DNA from: Botryococcus braunii
Taxonomy: Eukaryota; Chlorophyta; Trebouxiophyceae
Length of the DNA: 64,000 nt
Direction of reading: 5' to 3'
NCBI GenBank assembly: GCA_002005505.1
Contig: MVGU01001225.1
Span: forward strand, 62,001 to 126,000
Shown piece by piece: positions 20,201 through 29,200 of the stretch. Below the pieces are notes generated by a model. It was not told where the DNA came from. It was given only the letters and a program-made list of their open reading frames with translations, and did not search any database. Position 1 is the first letter of the stretch; every line of letters starts with the position of its first letter. A program made the position numbers and the translations under genes.

Positions 20201-22428
20201 TTGTCACGTCCAGTCACAGGTCCCATATTGTACAGGATGCAGGCTGTCTCCACTGCTTCCTTCCAGAGTGACTGTTTGGCAGCTGCATGCAACATGAGTG
20301 TTCTGGCCTTCTCCTTGATTGTTCGGTTCATCCGTTCAGCAACGCCATTTTGCTGAGGCGTGTATGCTGCAGAGGTCTCAAATTTAATTCCCTCCTGCGT
20401 ACAGAAACCCTTCAATGTACTGTTGAGGAATTCTGTCCCCCTGTCAGTACGAATGCACTTAACAGAGCGGTTCAACTGCCTCTGCCAAAAAATCAGGAGG
20501 TCTCTGACTGCACTGCTGATTGCATCCTTGGTTTTTACTGCCAGGGCTATGACGTAGTGCGTAGCCTCATCCACAATCGTGACAAAGAAGCGCTCCCCAG
20601 TAATAGCTGTAGGGGAGATGGGGCCAACTGTGTCCAAATGAATTCTCTCAAGGGGCTCAGTGGCTGCTCTGGAACTGGTTCCAAAAGGGGGACGACTGTG
20701 CTTTCCTTGAATGCACGCTTCACACGAAGAGTGACAGTTTGCGCAAGGGGAGAGAGATACAGGGATGCCCAGGACCAAATCTTCAGACTGCAGTCGCCTC
20801 ATATTAACCTCCCCTGGGTGCCCCAGTCTACTGTGCCACAGTGCTCTCAATCTGCAATCATGAGCGACTGGTGCTCTGGCTGTGTTAACAAACACAGAGG
20901 CAGGGTTTCTGACTGGACTGACCTTCTGCAAGAAATACAGGCCATTTCTCTGTGCAACTGAACAAGACCAGTTTTGAGCGCCACGCATACCAGTGTAACT
21001 TCCCACACTGTCTGTCACAAAACTAGCCCCATCACGTATAGCAGCTGTCACTGAAATCAGATTAGCTGTAGCTGAAGGAACACAATGCACATTGTGAAGC
21101 CACAGGGGTTGCTGTTCTGCACTGCTCAAGCACAGGGAACCAGTTGCAATTATCTGTCCCGTGGCATCTGACGTAGCCATATGCAAAGGAATGGGATTTC
21201 TGTGCAGGGTGGGGGAATGTAGCAGGGACAGATCATTGACTAGGTGGATGGTGGCTCCACTGTCCACCAGAAAACTTCTCGCTTCTGGCATGACGCGTGT
21301 TGGTGTTAAGACATTCAGAGAAATCATGGCAGACATACCAGAGGGTGGTGGATATCCCCCGGGGAAAAAGTTGTTGCCGTTCCCGCTGCCCTCCGGAGGT
21401 CGAGCCACTGCAGCCGACGCTTGATTTTGGAATTGCGGAAGCAGATTGGCCATTGCAGCCATGACTTGCTGCAGGTTCTGTTGCATCTTCTCGTCCGCCT
21501 CCTTCTTGAGGCAGTTCCTCTCAAAATGGCCTAGCTTGTTGCAGTAGCGGCAGCGCCTGTTGTCACGCCGGTCCCGTCCCTCCACCTTGGTCGATGAAGC
21601 TTGGCCCCCCTGGCCTCCAGCTTGGGTCTCCTGTGGGCTTGCAGTCCCTGGTGTGGTGGAGTAGGCTGGTGTGATGGCTGCCCTGGCCACAGGGGTGACT
21701 CTGGGGACCTGGTCGTTGAAGCCCAGTCCCTTGGCTGTGGTGGAGATGATCTCCCACAGTCCCTCCAGATCCTTCCCAGCAGATGAGGAGAACATCCCAG
21801 TCTCCTTCGCTTCCTCTGGCAGGCCCTTGATGATTGCCAGCTTGGCTTCTCTCTCCATGATGGAGTGCCCATTTCGCTTGAGTGCATGGAAGAGTGCCAC
21901 CTTCCTGTTGTAGTAGTCCTCCAACGTTTCTGTCTCTCCCATGCTGGTGTGTAGGAGCTCCAGCCAGCGTGCTGTTACCTCCTGGTCTGCCCCTCCAGTA
22001 AAACGCTCTCGAACCCACTGGTAGGCATTGGCTGCCACTTGCATTGCAGCCAGCTTGGCACCCCACGCCTTGGGGACGCTCTCAATCAGCATTAGGAGCG
22101 CTGCTGCATTCTCCTCTGTGTCTGGCATTGGAGCTTCAATGGCTGCCTTGCACCTTTTGAGGCCACAGGCTGCCACATATGCCAGATCCCAGAGTGGAAA
22201 TTCCACTCCCTCTCTGTCCAGAGTCACTGGACATTTGACATTCGTGGTGACGACGCCACCGGTTTTCGTCATTGCGATGCACATCTCTCCACTCTGCGCA
22301 GTGGAGTTTGCTGGCTGGCTGGGTGATGCACTGATGGAGGAGCCAGACCCAGCTGATCCAGACTCCGTTGCAGTGCGCTTACTTCTCGTTTTCATGATCA
22401 CTTGTCTGCTTCTAGTTTTCATGATCAA
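17278..22428 (-). CDS. Copia E Gag-Pol polyprotein
   Basis: 1716 residues in one frame. Gag spans about 50-240 and is followed by a CCHC knuckle (C293, C296, H301, C306). Protease has VDSGAT (D389). The GAG-pre-integrase block has LWHSRLGHPGE (about 530-540) and CXXC...CIQGKHSRPPF. Integrase has D599, D662 and E698, the D,D35E spacing. A long Ser/Glu-rich linker follows. RT has VDIKTAFLNGELEEEVYV, YGLKQAPRAW and YVDD (about residue 1390). RNase H has HVDADYAGD and the ATSTVEAEF motif, and the protein ends after LTKPLARPAF. All catalytic residues are present and I see no stop. The first Met is followed by a near-repeat (MIMKTRSRQVIMKTRSK), so initiation could be at either Met. Confidence 0.95.
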   Translation of the reverse strand: MIMKTRSRQVIMKTRSKRTATESGSAGSGSSISASPSQPANSTAQSGEMCIAMTKTGGVVTTNVKCPVTLDREGVEFPLWDLAYVAACGLKRCKAAIEAPMPDTEENAAALLMLIESVPKAWGAKLAAMQVAANAYQWVRERFTGGADQEVTARWLELLHTSMGETETLEDYYNRKVALFHALKRNGHSIMEREAKLAIIKGLPEEAKETGMFSSSAGKDLEGLWEIISTTAKGLGFNDQVPRVTPVARAAITPAYSTTPGTASPQETQAGGQGGQASSTKVEGRDRRDNRRCRYCNKLGHFERNCLKKEADEKMQQNLQQVMAAMANLLPQFQNQASAAVARPPEGSGNGNNFFPGGYPPPSGMSAMISLNVLTPTRVMPEARSFLVDSGATIHLVNDLSLLHSPTLHRNPIPLHMATSDATGQIIATGSLCLSSAEQQPLWLHNVHCVPSATANLISVTAAIRDGASFVTDSVGSYTGMRGAQNWSCSVAQRNGLYFLQKVSPVRNPASVFVNTARAPVAHDCRLRALWHSRLGHPGEVNMRRLQSEDLVLGIPVSLSPCANCHSSCEACIQGKHSRPPFGTSSRAATEPLERIHLDTVGPISPTAITGERFFVTIVDEATHYVIALAVKTKDAISSAVRDLLIFWQRQLNRSVKCIRTDRGTEFLNSTLKGFCTQEGIKFETSAAYTPQQNGVAERMNRTIKEKARTLMLHAAAKQSLWKEAVETACILYNMGPVTGRDKTPYEAFHGVKPDVSLLRTFGCLAHVHIPDHQRGVFESKTSPGLFTGYSSVSKAYRIYMGNGIWKESRDVTFLEHLRGADRVGLSTMSPVSPNAVQQPFALPFVQQEGQQSLGQLSFWDSDDPEPLCNREVNVQQSGPDSPCATTPCATTPCAINPCENSETTSVNVDGEPTSSELSHTQSGHSWSVLGHMENLARGGEETKSHMQRLNNVQECVRMEVGAMGVRGQDGLTRQQRYDQRVAARETAAEVTVEHDGDVSDGENRRMSEAICPGEATEAQPNGQDLARLEGMSDHVSAESEAREVSLEISNQTLDGQRESSDGQALRACEGHTGESQVCCESTSVDERDTTAGCRTVPDYAAPLSDECVWDMTSDVRPRLSGAACESSKERKLQTPPEWERVREVCNAVTSSERVVEARACEPREDSHVVHDHNLNPVKGKIPGVRWSKVPIPGNLREAQRSPQWEFWRQAMQEEQDSLDAHEVMEYVERPRGHKVIPVHWIFSVKTDAHGNVLRFKARLVAQGCRQIPGVDVDEVFAPTSSYGSRRTLLATAAAKNMEIHQVDIKTAFLNGELEEEVYVTQPPGFDNGNPNIVCRLRKALYGLKQAPRAWHKTLNEKLLSMGYEVCKSDAGVYIKRHEDGELSYMLVYVDDLLIVAMGAEEIEWVKKELLASFKIHDLGEVKDFLGCQILRDRENRCLSLSCVPKIDALCEKFGVSAESRTVDTPMSKDFVMSGMPQVTVGETSFGSGTPLPPGHRYCELVGSLLYIANTTRPDIAQAVGVLSRYRNAPTTAHMNEGLRVLRYLQSTRECVLVLGGKGPVLEGHVDADYAGDIDSRHSTSGYVLSVFGSAVVWGSKKQHSVATSTVEAEFMATSLAIKELNWLRGFMEEIGTPPWSVKLYCDNQGCIANLKNPLYSKYTKHIAVCFHFAREAIAKGQVTLCYVESARNKADMLTKPLARPAFQTHRRGFGLVKMT

Positions 22429-22714
22429 GCCAGTTCTTCACTCCAAGCCTTAAATGACTTCCCCTGGAAGCACTTCTTCCTAGCTCTGACACTGAGTTGA
22501 TCAGTCCCAGAAGTACTTCTGCTTTCCCAGCCCAGTTGCTACTGTACAACAATTCCTTCCAGCACTACAGAAGGAATAATTTTACGTGACTAGCTCGATA
22601 TGTTTGAACGGCCAGACCTCACTCGTCAGTGAAGCTCGCAGTCTCGAAGCGGGGTCCGAAACCCCTTTTCTCCCTGGAAATCTGTCGTGCGTCACTGCAA
22701 GCTCAGCTTGGAAA

Positions 22715-22730
22715 GCGTGGGCCCATAACC
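22715..22730 (-). other. Copia E primer-binding site, half tRNA-iMet type
   Basis: The minus strand directly after the 5' LTR reads GGTTATGGGCCCACGC. This is complementary to the anticodon arm of initiator tRNA-Met (gtGGGCCCATAACC), not to a tRNA 3' end. Drosophila copia is known to use such an internal tRNA-iMet fragment. Region 22429-22714 is the untranslated leader. Confidence 0.85.
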
Positions 22731-23609
22731 TCAAGCATTTCTGCTTGCGGCGTCACCTGCAGTGATGGCACGACGGCAGCGTCACTTCGTAGCCTGTGGG
22801 AAAAACCGTCCACGCTACAACGTTTCCAGGAACAGCACACAGCACTCTCCAACAGTAGAGGTTGGTCAAGGATACCAACATGCTTCGGACAAGTCTTACA
22901 AATGATCTTAACTGCTCTCACTCTTGCTAAAGACCACGTAACACTACGCCTTGCCTGATAGCAGAGTTCAGCACCAAAGAGGCCTTGCGATGTCTACTTT
23001 ACGTCACTAGAATACAATAATAGTTCATCAGTAACTCAGCAAGGTCTCTTTGTGATGTTTGTACAGTGAAACTATCTTACCGCCACAACGGTGGACGTCA
23101 ACATAAGTCTCAATGAGGTCAAACATTCAGTGCGCTCTCGTCATGCACTCTCATCAATGCACACAGCAGTAATATCTAACTGGTCTGAATGTTTGAGCAC
23201 AATCATATCTGGAACGGCTTTGAGAATCCTAAACACACCTGCAGTGATGGCACGACGGCAGCGTCACTTCGTAGCCTGTGGGAAAAACCGTCCACGCTAC
23301 AACGTTTCCAGGAACAGCACACAGCACTCTCCAACAGTAGAGGTTGGTCAAGGATACCAACATGCTTCGGACAAGTACCGAGCCGTTCCTGGGCTGCCCA
23401 GGGATGGCTCGGACTGCAGGGATCCTAAAGTACTACCATACGTAATGTCTATTGAGAACGCATATCGTACAAGTCACGTGTTATGTCATTGAGGTACGAG
23501 TATGATCTATACCGTTCATAAAGGGCTATAACGGCTATAGTTTACACTGCTGTTGATGGCATGTGACAGGGGATGTCACTAAGTACAGTATTGACCAATT
23601 CATTCAACA
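22731..23609 (-). repeat. Copia E 5' LTR
   Basis: 879 bp, same as 16374-17252 by eye, followed by the TSD gatcg. The internal 141-bp direct repeat recurs here (22754 and 23236 onward). Confidence 0.95.
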
Positions 23610-23614
23610 GATCG

Positions 23615-24510
23615 CCACCCAGGGATTACGGCCCTGAGACCTAGCTGTTACGGTGTGATAATTGATTACGGTCCGGGGAAAGGCTCCGGATTGCGGATTC
23701 GGCTGGCCGGCTTGTTTCTGGTTGGCCGGACTATTTTAGTCGGTGAGGCGCGCGGCTACCTAGCTGTGCGGCTACGGTTGAGAGGACTTAGATGATTGCG
23801 TCTTTCACGGTTCTGTCATTACTAAAACTATATTTGGCGAGCTTGCAAGGCTATTCAAGGTTGTATCTATTCTTCCTTGGCTCGAGGGCTTGGGACGATT
23901 GTTCCTTACGGCTTGGGTGCGTGGCACTGTACGTGCGGCTTGTTCTAGGTGCTGTTGCTTCACCTAAGTGTTGTTTGTAACTGTATCTAATGTTAGATCT
24001 CGTCTAAAGTGTTTGCACTTACTTGTACTCGGTGGCGTCGTTGCGGATCCCCGCGTGGGTATTACGGCTCCTTGGTTTATGGTACTATGTTACTCGCACA
24101 AAGTTGTTGCTGGGGTGTTGCTCAATAATTTTGATATTATTACGTAAATAAGACAATCAGGCAGGTTTCACTGCAGGTATTGCTTTGGTGGGACTTATAA
24201 CGATCATTCAATCAGGACTCATTAACACACTATCGGGGCGCGGCAGATTTTGTGGCAAACCTTTTACAACCATACTTTCTGGAATCTCACTGTAACTGTG
24301 AGGGGGAGGCATCCCTCTTTATATACAACCGGTGCTTTCATGAGCGTACCGGCGTAGCTCTCACGCAGCTAACTTTTAGGAATAGACCTAAAACGGTCTT
24401 GATCGGCTTAGAATTGCCAAATCATCAATCTTTAGGTTCAGGTACATCCGTCGGCATCTATCGGTAGGTGCCTTTAAGTGCCGATCACTTCCATGGGGCG
24501 ACACCACACA
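23615..24510 (-). repeat. Gypsy D 5' LTR, segment 2
   Basis: Continues the D LTR (ccacccagggattacgg...) after copia E and runs to accacaca, where chromovirus F entered. It differs from the 3' LTR by a 12-bp deletion near 24243 and several substitutions. Confidence 0.9.
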
Positions 24511-24698
24511 TGTAACGTTCCGAGTGCGAAGGGTCCGTTAGGGAGCCGATCGGCATCGAGCCGATAGCGCGTGATCGGAGAGCGGGGTACGATGACCTCA
24601 CTATGTAATCTGGCCAGCTTGGCTGGCGGGGTGCTATCAGACGGGTCGCACCTGTGTGAGGTCATTCTCACACGAACTTGAGATCACAGGATACTACA
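24511..24698 (+). repeat. Chromovirus F 5' LTR
   Basis: 188 bp, TGTAACGTTCCGAG...ATACTACA; one base differs from the 3' LTR (24602, c versus t). Confidence 0.95.
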
Positions 24699-24700
24699 AC

Positions 24701-24715
24701 TGGTATCGGCGAGAG
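24701..24715 (+). other. Chromovirus F primer-binding site
   Basis: TGGTATCGGCGAGAG two bases after the LTR. It is complementary to a tRNA 3' end of the form ...CGCCGATACCA. The same site occurs in chromovirus G and, at least in its first 12 bases, in copia A. The implied A1-U72 pair would fit an initiator tRNA-Met, but the tRNA gene is not in the window. Confidence 0.8.
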
Positions 24716-24744
24716 TTTCTAAAACCCGGGGTTTTAGATCTCTC

Positions 24745-26253
24745 GTGTATCTTGTGTGTGTTACGGACCTCGGGTCTGTGGTTGCGAACCGGGGGTTTGC
24801 GACGATGGCTCTTCGTACTCTTGTAGAGGTACCGTTGGGCCTAAGAAACACGTTCACAGTAGTTCCTCCTGTCAGGAGGATTGCTTTGGGTCCCTTTTGG
24901 GACGATACTTGGGCTACTTGGGCCAAGAAGAACCCGCGCGTTCCGGATATCTCGGGCGGCTTGAGCTTCGAGAATTGTCGCGATTTCGCGAAATCAAAGC
25001 TCACAGAGATCAGAGCACTTGGAAATGCTGAGATCGCTGTGCAGCAGTTGGTTTGTGAAATCGGGATTTATTTCACGAAGCTCGAACCGATCGAGGTTCA
25101 CCTGACGGAGCTGACAAAGCAGCTGAACCTCCAGGTAGCTGGAGAGGGCGGGTTTAAGCCGGGTTTCGACTCGGTGGCGCATTTTGCCGAAATGCAGAGG
25201 CTCGCGTCGACGAAAACGGAGTATGTGACGAGAGTGTGGCAGCTGTACTTCATTGCTGCCGAGCTCGACACAGATTCTTCCGTCGGTCGTACCGAGGACC
25301 GCGTGGATATGTTGGAGGCCGAAGTTGCGGTGCTGAATCAACGCGTTGCAGGTGGGCACCCCACTTCTGGTCCTTCCGTTGACGTGTTGAATTCGGAATT
25401 CAATGCGAAGAGAACAACTGAACCTTCACGTGGGCCCTTTCGGCGCCCACCGGCTCCGTTGTTTAATGGGGAAAAGGAGGGGACTGACATAATCACTTGG
25501 CTCGGTCAATTTGATGATTATTCGTGCATTTTGGGCCTCCGTGATGATGAATTAGTGTCCCACGCGTCCCTTTGCCTTACTGGTCGAGCCGCTAAGGAAT
25601 GGGCGCTCCTTAAAAGGTCCCTTTCTGTTCAGGGAAAGGATGTGAAGGACTTTGCCGTTTTCAAGACTTCTCTTCTCGCTCATTTCGTTGAAGTTGAAGT
25701 AGAAAATACTGTGCGCCCTCGTTTGGCGCGTCTAAGGCAAACGAAGTCCGTTGCAGCTTACCATGCTACGTTCCGTGCTATCATGGTTGAAGCTGTCAAG
25801 TATCCTATCTCGGGCCCTGAAGCTTGTGCTTACTTTAGGGCGGGGTTAAAACCAAACATACTGGAGGTTTTAACACGAGACTCTCTTGTGCGAAATGAGC
25901 TTGGCAATCTGGATATGGTTGTTCAAGCTGCCAAGGAAGCTGAATCCTTCTTACGTATGCTGCCGGGTGCAGCGAACGAGAAGGAGACCCAGGAGCTGAA
26001 GGCCTTGCTCAAGGGTAAGCGCGCGGCAGACGGGGATGCTGTTCCACCCCCCAAGCGCGCTGCCTTTGGGAAGCCCTCGGGCTCCACGAGTGGATCTGGT
26101 GCTGGGCCTTCGGGCACGCAACCCAATGCGTATGCCGCGAGGATGAAGCGCGAGGGCCGCTGCTACAAGTGCGGGGAACTGGGCCATACGGCCAAGTTCT
26201 GCAAGAAGCCTGATGCCCACGACAAGGGCAAGGGCAAGGCACCTGCTTCCTGA
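24745..26253 (+). CDS. Chromovirus F Gag
   Basis: 502 residues. The capsid-type region (about 230-420) has GTDIITWLGQFDDYSCILGL, AKEWALLKRSL and VAAYHATFRAIM. A basic region and one CCHC knuckle (CYKCGELGHTAKFC) are near the C-terminus. The Met at 24805 (MALRTL) is an alternative start. The frame ends with a single TGA at 26251-26253. Pol continues in the same frame with no further stop, so pol may be made by readthrough of this UGA. Confidence 0.92.
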   Translation: MYLVCVTDLGSVVANRGFATMALRTLVEVPLGLRNTFTVVPPVRRIALGPFWDDTWATWAKKNPRVPDISGGLSFENCRDFAKSKLTEIRALGNAEIAVQQLVCEIGIYFTKLEPIEVHLTELTKQLNLQVAGEGGFKPGFDSVAHFAEMQRLASTKTEYVTRVWQLYFIAAELDTDSSVGRTEDRVDMLEAEVAVLNQRVAGGHPTSGPSVDVLNSEFNAKRTTEPSRGPFRRPPAPLFNGEKEGTDIITWLGQFDDYSCILGLRDDELVSHASLCLTGRAAKEWALLKRSLSVQGKDVKDFAVFKTSLLAHFVEVEVENTVRPRLARLRQTKSVAAYHATFRAIMVEAVKYPISGPEACAYFRAGLKPNILEVLTRDSLVRNELGNLDMVVQAAKEAESFLRMLPGAANEKETQELKALLKGKRAADGDAVPPPKRAAFGKPSGSTSGSGAGPSGTQPNAYAARMKREGRCYKCGELGHTAKFCKKPDAHDKGKGKAPAS

Positions 26254-26295
26254 AGGTATGGGCCTTCAGACCAAGCGGGGGCTGATGTAAGTCCA

Positions 26296-29200
26296 ATGCA
26301 GATTGTCGCTAATGCTTTCCACCCAGATGCTGAGGTGCAAAAGCTGACTATGACTTTTGATGGCCAGGTGCAAGGCGTGCACTGCCAGGTATTGGCTGAC
26401 TCTGGAGCTAGCTGCAACATCATCAGCGCAGCGCTCGCGGATAGACTTGGTCTACAAATAGAGTCACCACCGAAGAAGGCAGTGTTGCAAATGGCCAATG
26501 GCATGGAAGTTGATCATCTTGGGCATGTTACAATCTCTGTGACGATCCAGGGTTACCGTTTTGCTGCGGTAACTTGTACAGTGATGCATGTTCACTCCTG
26601 TGAGTGGGATGTGTTGTTAGGGCAGCAATGGTTGACCAGAGCTCGTGCTAGTGTGAACTTCGATGACAAATGTGTCACTGGGTACACTAGGAAGGGTAAG
26701 CCCTTTCGGTTACGATGTAAGGACAACATCGCCATGACTGACTCTGATTGTACAGATGTAAAGAAGTTAGTCATAACGATGGTACAGGCCAAGCGTCTTG
26801 CGCGCGCGGGGTGTAAAACGTTCTTATCATCTGTAACGCAATTGCTGTCTTCTGAAGCATCGCTTGTGGAAGTACCTGTGAGTGTGCACTCTTTGCTACA
26901 AGAGTTTGCAGATGTCTTCCCTGAAGACGTGCCAGGGCTACCCCCTGACCGTCCTGGGGTTTCTCACACAATCCCTCTGATTGATCCACATGCGAAGCCT
27001 CCATCCCGACCCTTCTACCGACTGTCTCGTTCGGAGGTGATGGAAGCTGAAAGACAGGTGAAGCTGCTCCTGGAGAAGAAGTTCATAGAACCTTCAACTT
27101 CTCCTTACGGTGCACCTATCCTGTTTGTCCAGAAGAAGGACGGTGGTTTGCGGATGGTTATTGACTATCGCGCACTTAACAAACTCACCGTCAAGAACAA
27201 GTACCCAATGCCTCGCATTGATGATGCACTGGATCAGCTTCAAGGTGCGACCTTGTTTACAAGTCTGGACTTGACATCAGGGTACCATCAGATCCGGATA
27301 TCCGACGAGGATGTGCCTAAGACTGCCTTTCGTACACCCGACGGATTGTTTCACTGGCGTGTCTTGCCGTTCGGATTGACGAACGCGCCGGCAACTTTTC
27401 AGACGGCAATGAATACAATATTCCGGCCGTATCTGCATAAGTTTGTCTTGGTGTACTTAGATGACATCCTCATCTACAGTAAGACACCAGAGGAGCATTG
27501 CCAGCATTTGCGGCAAGTGTTGGAGCTTCTTCGAGAGCATCAGCTCTATGCAAATATGAAGAAGTGCTCCTTCGCTAAGTCTGAGGTGGCTTACTTGGGC
27601 CATATTGTCTCTTCTGAGGGCGTGAAGGTTGACCCACGCAAGACTGCTGCAGTCTACAATTGGCCTAAGCCCACGTGCTTGACGGAGCTGCGATCCTTTC
27701 TTGGATTAGCAACATACTTCCGTAAGTTCATTCGAGACTTTGCAAGGCTGGCCATGCCCCTGCATGGCATGACTCGCAAGGGTGTCCTTTGGGACTGGAA
27801 GAGCTCGTGTCAGCAAGCCTTTGATGCTATTAAGCAGGCTTTGACTCAAGCTCCGTGCTTGGCTTTCCCGGATTTCTCTAAGCCGTTTGAGGTGCATACG
27901 GATGCCTCACTGGCAGGTCTTGGGGCCGTCTTATATCAAGAGGGCCGCCCCATTGCCTTTGAGAGTCGTCGCCTCACACCGGCAGAAATCAATTATCCAA
28001 CTGGGGAGCAAGAGCTGCTAGCAGTGGTTCACGCCTTAACGGTGTGGCGCTGTTATCTTGAAGGTGGGCCGGAGTTCCGCGTGGTCACTGACCACAAGGC
28101 TATTACCTACCTTGATACTGTGGCACAGTTGAGCCGCCGCCAGACACGTTGGGCAGAGTTTCTCTCCCGGTTCCATTTCACATGGGAACATATGGCGGGT
28201 GCCTCAAATGTGGTTGCCGATGCGCTGAGCCGCACGCCGGTGGGATATTCACCTCCAAACTCATTGGTGAACACTGTTGTGGTTCGTTCCACTCGTTCAT
28301 ACGTTTCGGAGGGTCCCCCTTGTCTTCCAAATCGCTCCCTTCGGAATGTCATTTGCGCCGTTACCCGGGCACAGGGTACTCCCTTGGCTGCAGAGGCTCG
28401 TGGTATGGGACACGAGTCTAGGCCTCCTTCAGGTGGGGGAGAGGGCATGACGTGGAAGGACAAGTTTGTGCGTGGTTATCAGGAAGACCTTTGGTTCAAG
28501 GAACCTAGCAATGTGGCGCCTCTGGTCGCACACGACGGCTTCCTGTTATACGAAGGAAAGATAGTTGTGCCGCATGCATTTGGGCTTAGATCCCACCTTA
28601 TGGAAGAAATGCATGATAGCCCGTATGCTGGACACCAAGGTGTGAACAAAACCCTGAAGCTGGTTGCCCGCCATTATTGGTGGCCGACGATGACACAGGA
28701 TGTAACGCAGTACGTGACTCACTGTCACCTCTGCCAGAAGAACAAGGCAAGACATGCAAAGCCTTCGGGGCTGTTGCATCCCCTTGAGCTTCCGCATAAA
28801 CCGTGGGACACGGTGTCCATGGACTTCATCACCCAGTTGCCTCGCACCAGGGATGGGCATGATGCCATACTGGTTGTGGTGGACAAGCTGTCGAAGATGG
28901 TTCACTTGGTGGCTACGCAGACCACGGCGACTGCTGAGCAGACAGCGAAGCTGCTTGTGGATCACATTTGGAAGCTCCACGGAGTGCCTAGGAAAGTGGT
29001 GTCTGACAGGGATCCCCTGTTCACGAGCCACTTCACTCGAGCCTTGTGTCGGATGCTTGGGACCAAGCAGGCCATGTCAACGGCGTATCATCCTCAGACG
29101 GATGGGCAGACAGAACGTGTGAACCGTGTTCTTGAAGACATGCTTCGCATGTATGTGTCTCAGTCACAGACTGACTGGGACGAGAAGCTGTCGTGTGCTG

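Larger units (their letters stand above)
16374..23609 (-). mobile_element. Copia E, apparently intact Ty1/copia retrotransposon
   Basis: Two LTRs of 879 bp (16374-17252 and 22731-23609) in which I see no difference. The TSD is gatcg (16369-16373 and 23610-23614). The element has a half-tRNA-iMet PBS, one continuous 1716-codon gag-pol frame and a polypurine tract. It sits inside the 5' LTR of gypsy D. Identical LTRs and an open frame with all catalytic motifs make it the best candidate here for a currently or recently mobile element. Confidence 0.95.
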
